DNA of 64,000 nucleotides from positions 54,264,333 to 54,328,332 of the forward strand of contig OX419756.1 of assembly GCA_948567375.1 (NCBI GenBank). The letters are read 5' to 3'. Below the pieces are notes generated by a model. The model was not told where the DNA came from. It did not search any database and saw only the letters and a program-made list of their open reading frames with translations. The position numbers and the translations under genes are program-made. Below are positions 20,601 through 34,100 of this stretch, in pieces (position 1 is the first letter of the stretch; every line of letters begins with the position of its first letter). This DNA is from Lunularia cruciata. Taxonomy: Eukaryota; Streptophyta; Marchantiopsida; Lunulariales; Lunulariaceae.

Positions 20601-21787
20601 AGAGGCCCATAGGGACGCATTCACAGATTCACAATTTAACTATTCTTTCCATTTTTAATTTAAAATCCAGAGCAATCTAAGCAAGAAGTGATGATCAAAT
20701 TAGGTTGTCCATAGACTTTCTGAATTGGGTGAAAGTAGTTCAAATCAAATCAGATTTCTGGCTTTGAAGCTTACAATTATGTTATGTGTTGCACACCATG
20801 CTAGTGCATCTTGTTCTTAGCAGATTGGAGTATAGAGCAAAGTTCTTACTAGTTTGCCTTTGTCTACTTAAAGCAAGCGCTCTATCATGTTGGTTGCTTG
20901 AACTGGTTGTGATATAGTACTCTACCATGGACACAAGCTTACCACCCGGTAATAGGAAGCTCATCACTTTTATAGCAATTCTCTATTATGTGTTGTGCTA
21001 GCACATTCCATTCTTTGCAGATTGGAGTTTGGTCAACTAGAGTTTGCTAGAGTTTATAGACCATAGTTCACCATAGATTAGTCTTTTTGATTGGTTGTAG
21101 TTTAAACTGGAATTCAAGAACCCAAATGATTGGTTTAATCTCAAGTGTGAAGTACAACTACCAAACAAATAATTGAGATACAAATACCAATTCTCATCAT
21201 AAAATTAGTGGAAAATCCATAAACTCTATGGAAATTTCAAAGAACCAATTCCTTATTATATTAGTTTTAAACTAATACCACAAGGAATTTATATCTTGAA
21301 TATAAATTAGTGTCAACTTCTTTACTTGGGGTTTCAGAAAAAAAATTCTTCTAAAATTGAAATCCTATGTTCACTTAATGGATTAAGTGGATAATATTAC
21401 CTATAAAACATTGGTTCATTGACTTTCAATAGTTGTAGAAACTCCTTGCACATATACATATAAGGAATTTGGGTATATGTATGTACCTATAAAAAACTAG
21501 TTTATTGACTTTCAACGGTTGTAGAAATTTTTTGTATATATATATGCCATTATAAGGAATTTTATATATTTATATATCCATAAAAATTTGGTTTATTGAC
21601 TTTCAATAGTTGTAAAAAAAATTTATATATACTATTAAATTAGCTAACAAGAAAGAAAAAGTACACAAAACTTATGTATATATATATATAAGAGAGGAAA
21701 AGCCAGAACTCATTTTGGGCATATTTATATATAAATGTATGCAAATAGTTCTTTTCTTTCTTTTTTTGACTAATTTTGCATATACAT
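17609..21787. other. AT-rich intergenic region with degenerate repeats, no gene recognised
   Basis: No convincing coding sequence was found. A roughly 160-bp block at 17866-18025 recurs in the same orientation at 20872-21037, with a partial third copy near 20775-20830. A GAAA/GAAAAG-rich microsatellite lies at about 18375-18420. A short duplication (atgataggttaaaaaaagg) lies near 18966 and 19008. Three tandem units of about 90 bp, each with TTTATTGACTTTCAAtaGTTGTAGAA, lie at about 21400-21640. Fragments with protein-like composition near 19540 and 19860-19980 could be pseudogene pieces. Confidence 0.5.
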
Positions 21788-24065
21788 AGTAAAACCTCCT
21801 AATAGTGCCACCGCATATGAGTAACATCTTCTCATTAGTGACCAAGAACCCTAGAACAATTAATATAGAACCAATAAATATGCCCAATATTAACAATGAG
21901 TCACAATTGGGCAATAATGACATGATGGTACCAATGGTGACAATTCTATAGAGTAAATATGGAGGTAACATCCTATCTATATTTCAAGAGTGCTATGAAG
22001 GGGGAATGTGCCATACAGATTAATGTGGCATCTATATTAAACTTCAAATCCCAACAATTCTCTCCATATCCCAACAGTTCTCTCCATTGACTAAGGTTAT
22101 TCTTATTGAACCGAGGTAAAATACATCAATAACACGGATTGTTTTAGCAACCTATTTTTCTCAGCTTTTTGTTCATGAATCAACTGCAAACTAGCTTTTT
22201 GAAGGTTGGAAAGCAAGTTCCTTTGAAATTTGATGATAGCAATGATTTGAGAGAGAGAAAGTTGATTAAATCTGTGATGGCACAATTTGCTTGCTCAATG
22301 CTTATCAAAGGTTGAATCTTTTCATCGTCATTGCCATCAATATTTTTGGAATTTTGCATTAGGTTGTATTTTTCAAGAACAGATTGGACAATGTTATCAT
22401 CGTCAACCTTGTTGTCACCAGTAGCATCAAGCGCATCTATTTCAATGAGTTCTTCAACAACTCGTTCAAAAATTTTGTCATCAAGACCTAATGATGCTGA
22501 GAAAGATTCCTCTAGTCAAATTTCTCTCAACATTATCACTAAATCACCGACAACTTGATTAGAGCTAAGAGTAGAGCAATCAATATGCTAATTAGCAATG
22601 ACAAGCAATGACGTTTGTAATGGCAAGGAGACAATTTTCTTTGACAAAACACCATCAAATAGTGTTCTCTTTGATACTGTATGATGATGATTTGACCCAT
22701 CTAAGCACGTTGCGCAAGTGCGGATGGTCATTGATCAGAAATTGAGAAGCAGGTGCACGTTCACTAGTTTGCCAGATTTAATACTAAGAAACTAGATGGT
22801 TCAATTGTGCATGATGAAAGTGCACTTTGAAAGAGCTAATGACAACTTGATCAAGAGGTTGACAATCATTGGTAGCATTAGATGGGAAGAAAATGATACG
22901 TAGGTTTTGATACTTGAAGAGCATTTCTTGTGAGCCTATTGGATCAAAAAATTTAACCGCATAGACATGCGATGAACAATTATCTTAAAGGATATAGAAG
23001 ATGTTGTTGAGTTGCTTGGCAATTTTTTGGTATGTGTGCAGCAAGCACATATACAAGGACGTGTCTTGCCATGCTTTGGCTTGGTGGTAGTAAATAATAC
23101 CAAACGCCTTACTTATATTGGGAATATTCGTCAAAGCTCGTGGATGTGCATTCTTTGCAATAACATGAGTGCAAAACTTCTTGCCTGAAGTGCTAACTCT
23201 GAGAGTCACTATGAGTTGTTCTTTGCTGTGCTCGACACCACGACCATCTGTATTTACTGTACAAAATGATCTTGATGATGTGGTGTGATGTTGTAAAGCT
23301 GACTTGTCAATGTTGATAATGCATTCAAGAGGGACATTATTCAGCATTTTGTTGATTTCATGCAAATGCAAATGCTTCTCAACCTGCATTGGATTGAGGT
23401 TGTTGTGTTCTCCACATTTCTTCTTGCTAGTTGGCGAGTTGAGATTTAGATACTTCAGGCATTTGTCGCCATCTGTTCAAGGCGACAAATGCTTGCAAAT
23501 CAATTGTGTCTGATTATTTCAAACATTTGGTGTGAAGTACTACAAGATCTTGTCTCTAAAAAATAGAGCCTTGTTCTTGAGCACCTCGCTAATCACATTC
23601 AGCGTGGATGCATCAATCTTAAGGGGCATTTGCCACTGATGCACCAGGTCAATAAAAAGTTGCACTCAAGTTGATGTAAAAACTATTTTCAACCCAATTT
23701 GATTTGAATCAAATGCCACCTGCTTAATGAATTCACTCTTTCCAATCAGATGCCATCTGCTTAATGAGTTCACTCTCTTTCCAATTTGGGTCACTGTCAG
23801 ACACGCCAATACAAAATGAGATGCTGCTTGTAGATAATTGAGTACAGCAATACAGTCTATAGCTCCAACACCAATCACCACAAGATCGAAAGGAAAAATA
23901 GAGTGAGAAAAAGGTGTATAGGTCGGGCACCGAAGTTCTAGAATGTTCAAGACTGTTCAAGTCTTGCGGGAGAGAGGGTGCACACTTTCCTCTAGTTAGT
24001 GAGGACCTCTCAATAGTGACATCCATCTCCTTGACAGGTGTACGTCACTGGTAGGAAAGTTTACT
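21788..24065 (-). mobile_element. Decayed pogo/Tigger-like (Tc1-mariner superfamily) DNA transposon
   Basis: The left end AGTAAAACCTCCTAATAGTG resembles the terminal repeats of plant pogo-like elements (CAGTAAAACCTCTATA type). The right end, read in reverse complement at 24044-24065, matches it at 16 of 22 positions. Both ends adjoin TA-rich sequence, compatible with the TA target of this superfamily. A transposase relic lies inside on the minus strand. A diverged pair of direct repeats (tagctaacaagaaagaaaaa ... gcaaatagttcttttc) lies just outside, at 21650-21775 and 24090-24260. Confidence 0.6.
22780..23645 (-). pseudogene. pogo-like DDE transposase relic
   Basis: Read leftwards, a short CENP-B-type helix region (VISEVLKNKALFF) is followed by the DDE_1 core: ECIINIDKSALQHH (normally NMDETGL), KEQLIVTLRVSTSGKKF, HPRALTNI, KAW, then DNCSSH after an in-frame stop, and IIFFPSNATNDCQPLDQ with FKVHFHH. 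These motifs and their order are those of pogo/Tigger transposases. Stops at about 22985 and upstream near 23530 and 23555, plus loss of the canonical DETG, show it is inactive. Confidence 0.8.
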
Positions 24066-24265
24066 CATATATATATATATATATATATACTAGCTAACAA
24101 GAAAGAAAAATACTTTGTATAAGCATCATGTACATACATATTCAGACATGAGAGCAAAAGCCCGAACTCATTCCGTGCATATTTTCTATACATATGCAAA
24201 TAGTTCTTTTCCACTGTACTTTTTCTTTTCCACTGTCCTTTTCTTTCTTCTTATGACTGACTGTA

Positions 24266-25132
24266 CGATGCATCATTGTTTGTCCAAAGAACCAAACATC
24301 GTTACCTCGCAAGTATATGAGAAATATCCATGTCCACATCATGCGGTCTTCTATTCCTCATGATGTACCATCTAGAGAGAAGTCAAGCAGTCTCTAATAG
24401 TTGTTTCTTGTAAACTATATATTACAGCTCACCCTTGTGTAACTTGTGTTAGGTTGCCATTTGGAACCTTATTAATATCAGAAAACACTTTTACATCGAG
24501 GTGTTTATTTATAGGAGAACCCTCTGCTAACCAAAAATTCAAGATATATATTACTAGATGCACAAATTTTGACTTCTACGTGCGGAGGAGAACACACCTA
24601 TTCTCGAGAGAGCAAATAGCAGTCCTGATTTCTTTTGACACTTCCTTCAATGGCGCTAGGGTCAAAAGTATAGACATTTCTGTAGGTATTGGGAAGACCT
24701 CGAGAAGCCAATCCATTTTGAGAGTGATGATTAAATTGCCAAACTCCTTCATCTTCATAAAGCTCCTTCCATCTTCATTAAGAGATTGAGGACAGTCCTT
24801 ACTGGTAAAAAGGGATGTTGATTGCCCGACCATGAATCTAAAATTAAATGTATTACGAGAATGTATTTTGTCCGAGCTTGATGGGGTATTCCCCCCTTTG
24901 GTACCCTATGCGAGCCTCTTAGATTGTTCGAGGTTGTGCTGATTGATTCATCCCCCTTAGAACTCTCTGCCACATCCACATATTTTGGATCAGAGCTTAT
25001 TTTGTCTTTGATTAGTAATATATCCCCTAGATTCACTCCATTTCCTATCATACGATCACTCAAAACTACACAAGCTGGTTCCCATTTGAAAGATGGAGTA
25101 GCTCTTATACCTCCATAACCCAGAAGTATATG
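24266..25132 (-). other. 3' flank of the SUVR-like gene with an in-frame open extension
   Basis: This is probably the 3' untranslated region of the gene to the right. The frame of the last SUVR exon stays open for 126 codons beyond its TAA (25132 down to 24755), with the protein-like stretch GVNLGDILLIKDKISSDPKY. The terminal sequence CA-GTAACA could also be a splice donor. I see no other gene. Confidence 0.4.
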
Positions 25133-28100
25133 TTACTGATGCTTCTTGGAACCCTTTCGAATCTTTCTGAAATTCTTTTCTGAGGATCCTCTGCAAAACG
25201 GGCTTTCACATAGGCACTTGAATGCCTCGATAGGATGGTCGTCATCCTCAAAATCTATCTTGTAATCCTACACAAAAAACACTTGTGATTGATAGCGGAA
25301 ATTAACTTGAACACCAACTAAATTCTGAAACTCAAACAAGGCTCGTGGCAAAAGTTCTTCAAGTAAAACTTTAGCTATAATGGTCATTTCTTGATCAAGT
25401 GCAGATTAGCTCGTATCAAATCCTGTAAGCAAAAAAGATTGAGCCTTGTTCGACATTGATGTTAGAAAAAACTACCGATGATACAAACGAACGTATGGCT
25501 GAAGTATTCAGGACATGAATTTTACCCAAGTCAACTCCTCCATAGCTCTGACTGCTCGACTGGTGAAAAAGGCTACCTGTAAAAAATGGTGAATGGTAAG
25601 TTTAAACTTACGAGTTATCAAAACTCCCGTCCAAAATTCTTACTTGCATGTACCCATCTTCATATGATCATCAAAAACAAGAGATGACTGACTCCATCAG
25701 TCATAACTGGTTCTCCACAGCCATATCATGGCTTACATGATAATAATGCCGATCTGGACTCTCAATTGTGACCGGCATATCAATTAGGTTGGCATCAAAA
25801 CATCTGCAGTTTAGATATCCAGTCCACATCATTAGTATTACGTGAGAAACAGATCAAAGTAGTCCTTTATATTGTTCTTGATCCTATACAATCATCAGTT
25901 ACCTAGAAGACTATGTTCGTATACATAGAAGCGTATTATAGAACGGAGAACATTGAAGTTCAAGGCTAGAAGCTCAAATTAAAATCGACCTGTGATTAAT
26001 AAAGCGAGCCGCATTTCCAAAGTTGGTCGCATCAAGGCACAAAGCCTCCTCATCTTTCAAACCCTTCTCTGAGCACCAGTCACCATCCAAAGCGATTGGG
26101 TACGTGTGCGAACCACTTGAGGCACGTGCATGGTTTCTATGGTATAGTTCAATATTAGTCATGATCTCACCCACGTATTCACATACAAATGCCCCAGCAG
26201 GTAATTCTTCCAAGGTTCGCAAACCCCAACCTTTCCCTTGTTGTGTGAAAAATATCTGTCAAAGAAATAAACCATTAGATGAATGTTTCCTATCCTGCCG
26301 TGGCCAGAAATTGTACACCGTTTCTAGACTTTAGTACTGTAATAGATAATGTAATATTGTTTCCCATGCATTCTACAATCTAGGTAGCATACTAATGCAT
26401 TAAGAATTTTTCCACGAGATTTTGAAGGGATGTTAGTGAAGTACAGAATTGCTGTGTTCACGAGAAAATCAAAACCTGTCAAAAGACCGATAAATTTTGT
26501 GAAAAGATTTCACATGCGGCACTCGAGTTCCTACATCAGCACGATACCTCCTACTTCAATGGGTGAAAATAACTGAAAATTCCACTTGATATGACATCGC
26601 TCGTTACAGTCGTCATCATCGCTTCCTCCTAGCTACAGATGCTAATAGCTCAAGACTAAGAAACGGATGTATGGAATTTATAACCAGTAGATAAACAGGA
26701 AATACAGATAAAATCTGACCTGAATTCTTCGACTTATTCCCCGCTGGACTACACGATTACCACAGTCCATATGGCAACCACACTTGTGCCAACATTCCTT
26801 GATGAACTTTCTTGACAAGTGTCCTTTACAATTTTCAGGGAGATCACCTTTGATTCTTTCGTGAGGGCAATCCCATCCAGATTGGCAGAAAGTCAAAAGC
26901 TGCTCTTTGAGCTCTTCATCTTGCGTCGAGTTCACCTCGTGCTGTAGGTACTCATCTTTTAGAAGACCATCCCTGGTGTAAGCGAAAACACCCCCTGTCT
27001 CCCTGGTGCAAGTACAAGGGAAAGGTGCTTCCAAACAATTGCCCAGGCATGTTCCACAGCAGTCTTCCTCTCCAACTCTTGCAAGGGAGAACTTCACATA
27101 TGCATCTTCAAACACTGTGTTACCTGAGATATACTTGAATGAAGCAGGAATTGTATCACTATTGTACTCGTTGACAAAGGGAATGGCCACTTTTTCCGTG
27201 CCTCTTGAAATATCGGCAGGAAAATGAGATCCCTTGATCGAGTCCGCTCTCTCAATTTCATTATTTTCTCTCGCTGATATTGTCAAATCTGAATTCTTTG
27301 GGGCTACTCGTCCGTTTCCTCTCTTGGAAATCACAGTTCCTGCAGGTAAAGAACCGTTCATATCCAGCTCTGAACCACCGCTTGTGACATGGTGTTTTGC
27401 CTCCGGACTGGGACTATCAGCAATGACCCTGAAATTCTTCCTTCTGGTACTGGCTGACTTGGACACGGTCAACGCTGCAGGTGGTGTTACACATTTCATT
27501 TTGTCCTCGCTGCTTGAGCTTGCCTTCAAGCCTACCTTGTCATGATCAAAGCATCCACTAGGAAGTCTAGGACTAGAAAGCCGCTCACTATCGTGTTTTA
27601 CCCGTTTCAGCTGGTTCGCGTCCTCTGGAGGTGGTAGAGTCCGTTTAGGTGCAGTTGCAGTGGCTTCCACGTCCTGTCTTAGCAAGGCTGAGATCGCCTT
27701 TTCATTTTCACCGGCAATAGTTGGACCCTCCTTTTTGTTGAGAATGAACCTCGGTCGTATTCCTTCCGGCGTTCCAATTGCAAGTTCAGATAGGGCACAT
27801 ACATGCTTCGGGAGCTCCTCGGTTACCAGCTGCTGCATATCGGCTGCTCCCCCGTCTTCCAGTTCAATCACTTCTACGGGCTTTTCTTGCGGGTCTTCTT
27901 GGGGGTCCTCAACTGACTTGTGCACGCCACTAGAATGAGTGAGCAATGGAACAAGATCGTCTACTTTGAATTCATTTGCTTGGAGTGCCAACGACGGCTC
28001 GTCTTCGTCATCATCGGAGTAGTTGAGCAGTCCCATGAGGGGGTTTGATGCATCACCAAGAGGTAAACTCGTATCCACAGCAACCTTTCCATAGTTTCTT

Positions 28101-31100
28101 CCTCCACTAATAGGTCCAGGCCCTGTATGGTTCTCTCCAGTCGGATCTGGCACATATCAGAAGTCCACTGAAAGTAAACACAACTATTCTTTTCGCCAAG
28201 GCAGAGTACACAATGAAACTGAATACGTTTTTGGAGAAGGTGAGCGGATAGAAGTCACAACGGAGTGAAAGAATATACCAAGAGCAGAAGTAACAATAAG
28301 ACCAATACCATTGGTCACTCTGCTGGAGCAATAACCTGGTTTTCCATGAGGTTCCGCTTCCTGAGGTGCTTCCACTGAGTTTCTATTGTCAGTAGTACGC
28401 TCACTGCGGGCTTTCTCCTTCTGCAGATTAATATTAGAGCATTCGGCTCTTTCAATCTTGGTACTAGGTTCAGCAACAAGCGAGGACCGTGCTCGGGGAC
28501 TTACAACTTGTCTCAAAGGCTCTTCCAGAGCATCTAATCTTCTCCTCGGTGTTGGAATGAAAGAAGAGGTGGTTGATTGCCCCAGATGTGTTGCCTTATG
28601 CTCTTCATCTTCCAAATCAACAATTTCAACGTCTGGTCCGGGGACCGCATTTGCCCCTTTCTCTATTTTAACCTTCGCAAACAGTGGCGGCTTGGGAACC
28701 TCCCCATAGGATTCGAGAGATCGCCTGACCGCAACCTCATGCGATTGAAGTTGCTCTCTTTCTTCTTTAAGTGGTCGTTGAGCAGGACTATTCGGTCGTT
28801 CACTTGAAATGGGCTTCTTGCCCTTTTCAATCGCAGCTGGACTGCTCGTTGAGGATCGCGTTCGGCGAGGACTGATAGATCCCTGATTTTGCAGTGGCTG
28901 CATGAAATGTGGAAGTCACTCAAGAGTGTGAAGAGACAAAGTACCAACACAAAATGAAGTTTGAGTTGCATATTCACTAAACTCCGCTCTCGAGGTTCTG
29001 GGTTAGGAAGATTACGCTACAGACAACTGGAGTACACATAAACTTATTCAAGAAGTATAACAACCTCATGGGGTGCTGATATGCGGAATAAGCACCTTCA
29101 GCAACAACACTGAAAATAAATGTCGGCAATCTATCATAACAATGGTGAATAGGAGGTATATTCAAAGTAGGATATGAGGTACATTCAAAGTAGGATAACA
29201 ACCTCATGAAAAGTATATGTGCGGAATATATATCTTCAGCAGCCAAAGTACAATAATTGCCGGGATTCTATCATAATATTGGTGAACAAGTGGTGTAAAC
29301 TCACTAGAAGCGTCGGCACTTAGTCCAGAATACGACTTGCATCACCATTGATGCAGCAACACACATTGGAGTCGACAAAGTTTTGAATCCTGAAATGCAC
29401 CCTGGACGTCGATGCTCCCATGAATTTGCACAGATAAGCAGAAACTAAGGAGATGTATTTGAAGATGAGACGGGGAACTTCGTTATTCGTGGATGAGACA
29501 AGGATCCGGATTTGGGTAAGTCCAGATTTGGGTAAGTCCGATAAAGATACAGAATTGGAAGCTAATACGCTCCTCAGAATCAGAAGAAGCAAGTCTTCAA
29601 TCTTTGCTCGTTGTGCAGATGTGCAGACCAACTAAGAGTCGTCAGAAGGATTACTGTTGTTAGATGGTAGATCCCGGAAGAGACCAAGTACTTCATCCAT
29701 TAAAACTTCCATTGGGCACGCATAAGGAACATCATACCCGGAATGTAATGAAGAAAGCGCATCCAGTAGTACTTGAAAACTTAGAGCGCAAATATATTCT
29801 TGATCCATAAAAGAAAATGTAGCTCGTGGTACTCAGGAGCCGTTCTCCCACCGACTAGACTGCGACAGATGCAAATTTATCTATGAAGAGGCTAGTGATC
29901 GATAACTCACAAATAGAGTGATGAATGCATGATAAAGAATGCATAAAAAGTTGAGTTTCATCTAATCGTCAGGAATTGGTAATTGGATTGAATTATCGAA
30001 ATTAACAGTGCAGTAAAACTACACCTCTGTTATCTTCGTAGTGTCTGTGAACAGGAACGAAAGAAGTTTATACGGGAAGTCCTGAAGAGGGCATCGGAGA
30101 TGAACGGCGATAACCGCATACATTCTTACACTTACTCGAACAGCGATCCACACCCACGGATAACATGCATGATCCACTTTCGCATACCATTACTCAAACG
30201 GGGATCTACAGGCGGAAGACAAACATGACTCTACTGTAGGAGATGCAATGTAGTCACGGAAATACTACTTATCAATACCACGATATGAGAGAGGCCATGA
30301 AAAAACTGGTAATCGATACGATAAGAACACCATATGAAAATAAATTAACATGACGAGTTCCCACGGATAAATATATGTGACACAGCGTTCGTAGACTTCC
30401 CGTATCTCAGTCCATCACATGAAATGGTTGATGACTGTGATTGACTTCCCATTATCGTATCGTCAATAACACGCAAAGGTATGGGAAGATAGCTTATAAG
30501 TTAGTTGTGTATCACCGTCAATCACATGAACCAAACGAAGTGGCAATGGGAAGATGACTTCGACCTTAGTAGTTGTGTGTACGTGCAAGTAGAGGTCTTG
30601 GTGCAAATAGAAAAGAGTGCAGTGACAATCAAACGAAGTACTAATGTGAGAATGATTTCGAGTTAGCTCTGTGTACGAGTAAGCAGAGGTCAGGGAGTGT
30701 ATATCTCTGATGTCCTATGAGAGCATATTCCATAAACAGCAAACACTTGATGGGAGTATCTAGACTTTCACAATAAAGTCAGAGTGTAAAGAATAGAGCA
30801 CCTGATAGTGCATGACTCTAAAGTTCTATTAGAGCATACTCCATAACACTTGAACTAGCTAGACTATCATAATATCCACCAAACACTTGAACTAGCTAGA
30901 CTATCATAATAAGTCAGCACCCGGGCAAACAACTCTGTTCAATGCCGGATCAACTCGAGAGAAACAGAAACGCGATCCCCTCGATATCGAGGGGATCCTA
31001 ATACAGGATCTCAACCATGTCCAGGGCAAACTCGGTAGCTTCCGGGAAGTCATCTTGGGATCGGGGACAAGGATCGCAGTGCCAATAGGAACAGTAGTAG

Positions 31101-34100
31101 TCAGATTTGTGAATGCAGTTTGGCAGCAAACAAGCTGTGGATAGTTCTTCCTAAAGTTTGTTCATCGTCGGATAAATATGAGATGCATAAGGAGGGAAAA
31201 CAAGAGTGTGCACAGCAAATCATGCATCGGAAAGTACGAGAATATGAGAAACATCGAGACATCGAGACATCGTGGACGCATGCCGGTGGGAGGCAAAACA
31301 CCTACCTTAACTGTACCTGGAATAACGAAATGAATGATAGCATAAATGATTGACAGCAAGGAGAAAGAACAAGTGAAAAATCAGTGTTGCGGAAATGAAA
31401 ACATGCAAGGAAACACCGAACTGAGTCATGGTGAGAAATGTTTTGAATGAGTTAATGAAGAGTAGAAATGAGTAACGGGAGCAGAAGCCGTTCGTAGAAC
31501 GGGAAATCCATACACGCTTAGGACACAACCGACATGCAACGCAAAGTTCGTACATGTAAATCAAAGGAACTCCGTGCATGCACAAGTGTAAGCAATGTAC
31601 GCAATGCGGAATTGATAAACTCGTAGATTCCATGAACGGGGAATAAGGCATTCGATATGATGATCATGATGACGTAGTTGACCAAAGAATGAACGGTGAA
31701 TAAGGTGAATAAGGCATTCAATATGAAGATCACTAAGACGTAGAGTACCAAAGAAATAATCATTTCACAATAATGCGAAGCAAGAGCAGTAAGGGAATTT
31801 AGTGTTACTTTGTAACAAAGGGAGAAAGCGAAATGCAAACATGTAGCAGGACTAAATACCGTATATCACCACGTGATATACACTATAACCACATGCGTCC
31901 TAAAACTCTGAACACCAGAAGGAAGCAGACAGCATTCCATTCTAAGAAAATAAAGTAAGAGGCTTTGAAGTTGCAAACTTCCTGATACCTGTCTCACTCT
32001 GGATTTGATGCAACAGAGAAGACTAACCACGTTTAGTATCTACAGAGATTTGGTAGAGAACCAGGGAACTCACTCACAAGAAATAATAGAAATCGCATGT
32101 GGCAGTGAATCGTCTTGTGTTCTGCACACTGGTGCAACAACAGGGGAACCAGGGAACTCACTCCTAAGAAATAACAGAAGTTGCATTGTGGCAGCGAATG
32201 GTCTTCAGTTTTGAAACCTGGAGCAGCTCTCTTGTAATAACGGGGTTTAGAAGGTGTGAAAAGCTAAAAGAACGACACCCACTCGATTTTCAAGATGAAT
32301 ACCTGAAAATCGCGCTTAGAATATCTGCAATCTTCAATGGACGTAATCACAACGAAAATGAAAACCGAACTGAGTTTTAAGCAGAGCTAGCGAGAGTAAT
32401 TACGAAATTCTCCTCCTCCCCTAGTGTAAGAGGTGTGTATCTTGGCATGCTCTATGAGACACGACACTAGCCAGACTGGAAAGAAAACACAACGCCTTCC
32501 TCAGTGCCCCGAAGTGAAGAAGTACCTGGATAGAAGTTCCCTTCGTATACCGAATTTCTGTGATGGTCATGAGGGTCCACAGATAACTCAGTTGATTACA
32601 AAAGTGCCGCTCAAGGGTGGGTGATCATCGCTAGATCGTCAGTCGTGAAGTGTACGTAGGAGCAACACTAAAGTTAGATAAGTCCCGACAGTTATCAAGC
32701 GGGTAGGCCGGGACATGTCTGAAAAGCGCCTGTGACCCCAGAGAATTTATGATGCATCAGGGCAAACAGGATGTGCGAGAATGCAATCATGCAGTAAAAC
32801 GATATGAGGATAAATAGTAATAAGCCAGCTTCGAAGAATGAGAGAATAGGTAATGCATCAGGAAAAGCAGTTGCGCACATACGCAATCATGCAGCAGAAA
32901 GATATGAAGATAAGAGGGCAGTAAGCTTCTAACGAGGAATGAGCGGTAAGAAAGAAAGGGAGAGGAACGAGTCGGATACCTTGGGTATCCCTCAACTAAC
33001 GAGATCAGTCCGCAGAGATGAAATTAGTCTAACATCGCATGAACCCACCGTGAACCCGAACCGACAGCAATGAGGAATAAAGTGGAAGTGTAAGAGAGAG
33101 GAACAGATCCTTGGAAACGGAAGGAGTCAGACAACTGAAAGATAACTGGTAACTGAACCATGAGCTGGTTAGTGGCGAGTAGGTATAAAAGAAGAAGTGA
33201 ATTCGAGGAAGTGAAGTCGTAGGCTCCCTCGAAGAGAAAGGGCAAGATCCCATTCATCGGCTCTCAGTGAAGTAGTAGTATTATTGGCAGTAAGAGATCG
33301 CTAGAGGCAAAAGAAGATGCAACAGAAAAGAGCCGGTGCGTAGAATCATGAGTGGTTTAATAGGGAATGGTTATCAAAGAAGAAGCGCATTCAAAAGAGA
33401 GGAGACAATACAACAGTATTAGTGAGTAGAGTAGCTTGAATACGAGCAAAAGCAGTTCGGAAAACACGGGCTCCACACCCACGGATTCCATACATAGCAA
33501 TCAACACATGCAAAGAACAACTTCGTATCGCATTCTATGTAAAGTGAAGAGGAGTTGGAAGTTAGTGGTTGGTATGTGTATCCAGCATGAGAGTGCATGG
33601 AGATGAGCGTAAATATAAGAGGACTGGATACGGGGAAATGAGAGCAGAAGCCGTTCGGAGAACAGGGTGTCCAGATCCCATTATGTGCATATGAACTGTA
33701 GATGAATATAAGCATGAAATGTAGATGTAAGCATGATATGAGGACATGAGAGCAGAAACCGTTCGAATAACGGGGATTTCAGAACTGATTAAATGCATAT
33801 GAAGTTTGCACTTGAAGTTGTAGAGTGTTGGCATGGGTAACCCACAAAGTACATCCAGTTTGTTTGGAGTATGAAATGTTGGAGGGAACATGTGGAAGAG
33901 AAATCATGTGCAGTTTCGCGAATTCGCTTTGCTGTTTCTTCTCGAGAATGGCAATGGAAATGTAAAAATGTAGAGAAAATCAGCAACCTAGGTAGTCGCA
34001 TTGTAAACATATGAATAGTAGCAACCAAGAAAGGGTGTAGTGTCTTCACCGCTGACTCCTGCTTCTCGAAGGCCTGATCGGCAAGCAGACGGTAGTTTTC

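Noticed and set aside
24066-24090. The (AT)n tract as a replication origin or matrix attachment site
   Set aside because: It is a simple dinucleotide microsatellite with nothing else to support such a role.
30820-33800. A CRISPR-like array from regularly recurring repeats
   Set aside because: Repeats are few, unequal in period and diverged, inside a plant intron, with no cas genes.
33024-33891. Minus-strand frames in SUVR intron 2 as extra exons
   Set aside because: Exons 2 and 3 join in phase without them and their peptides are low-complexity translations of the duplicated repeats.
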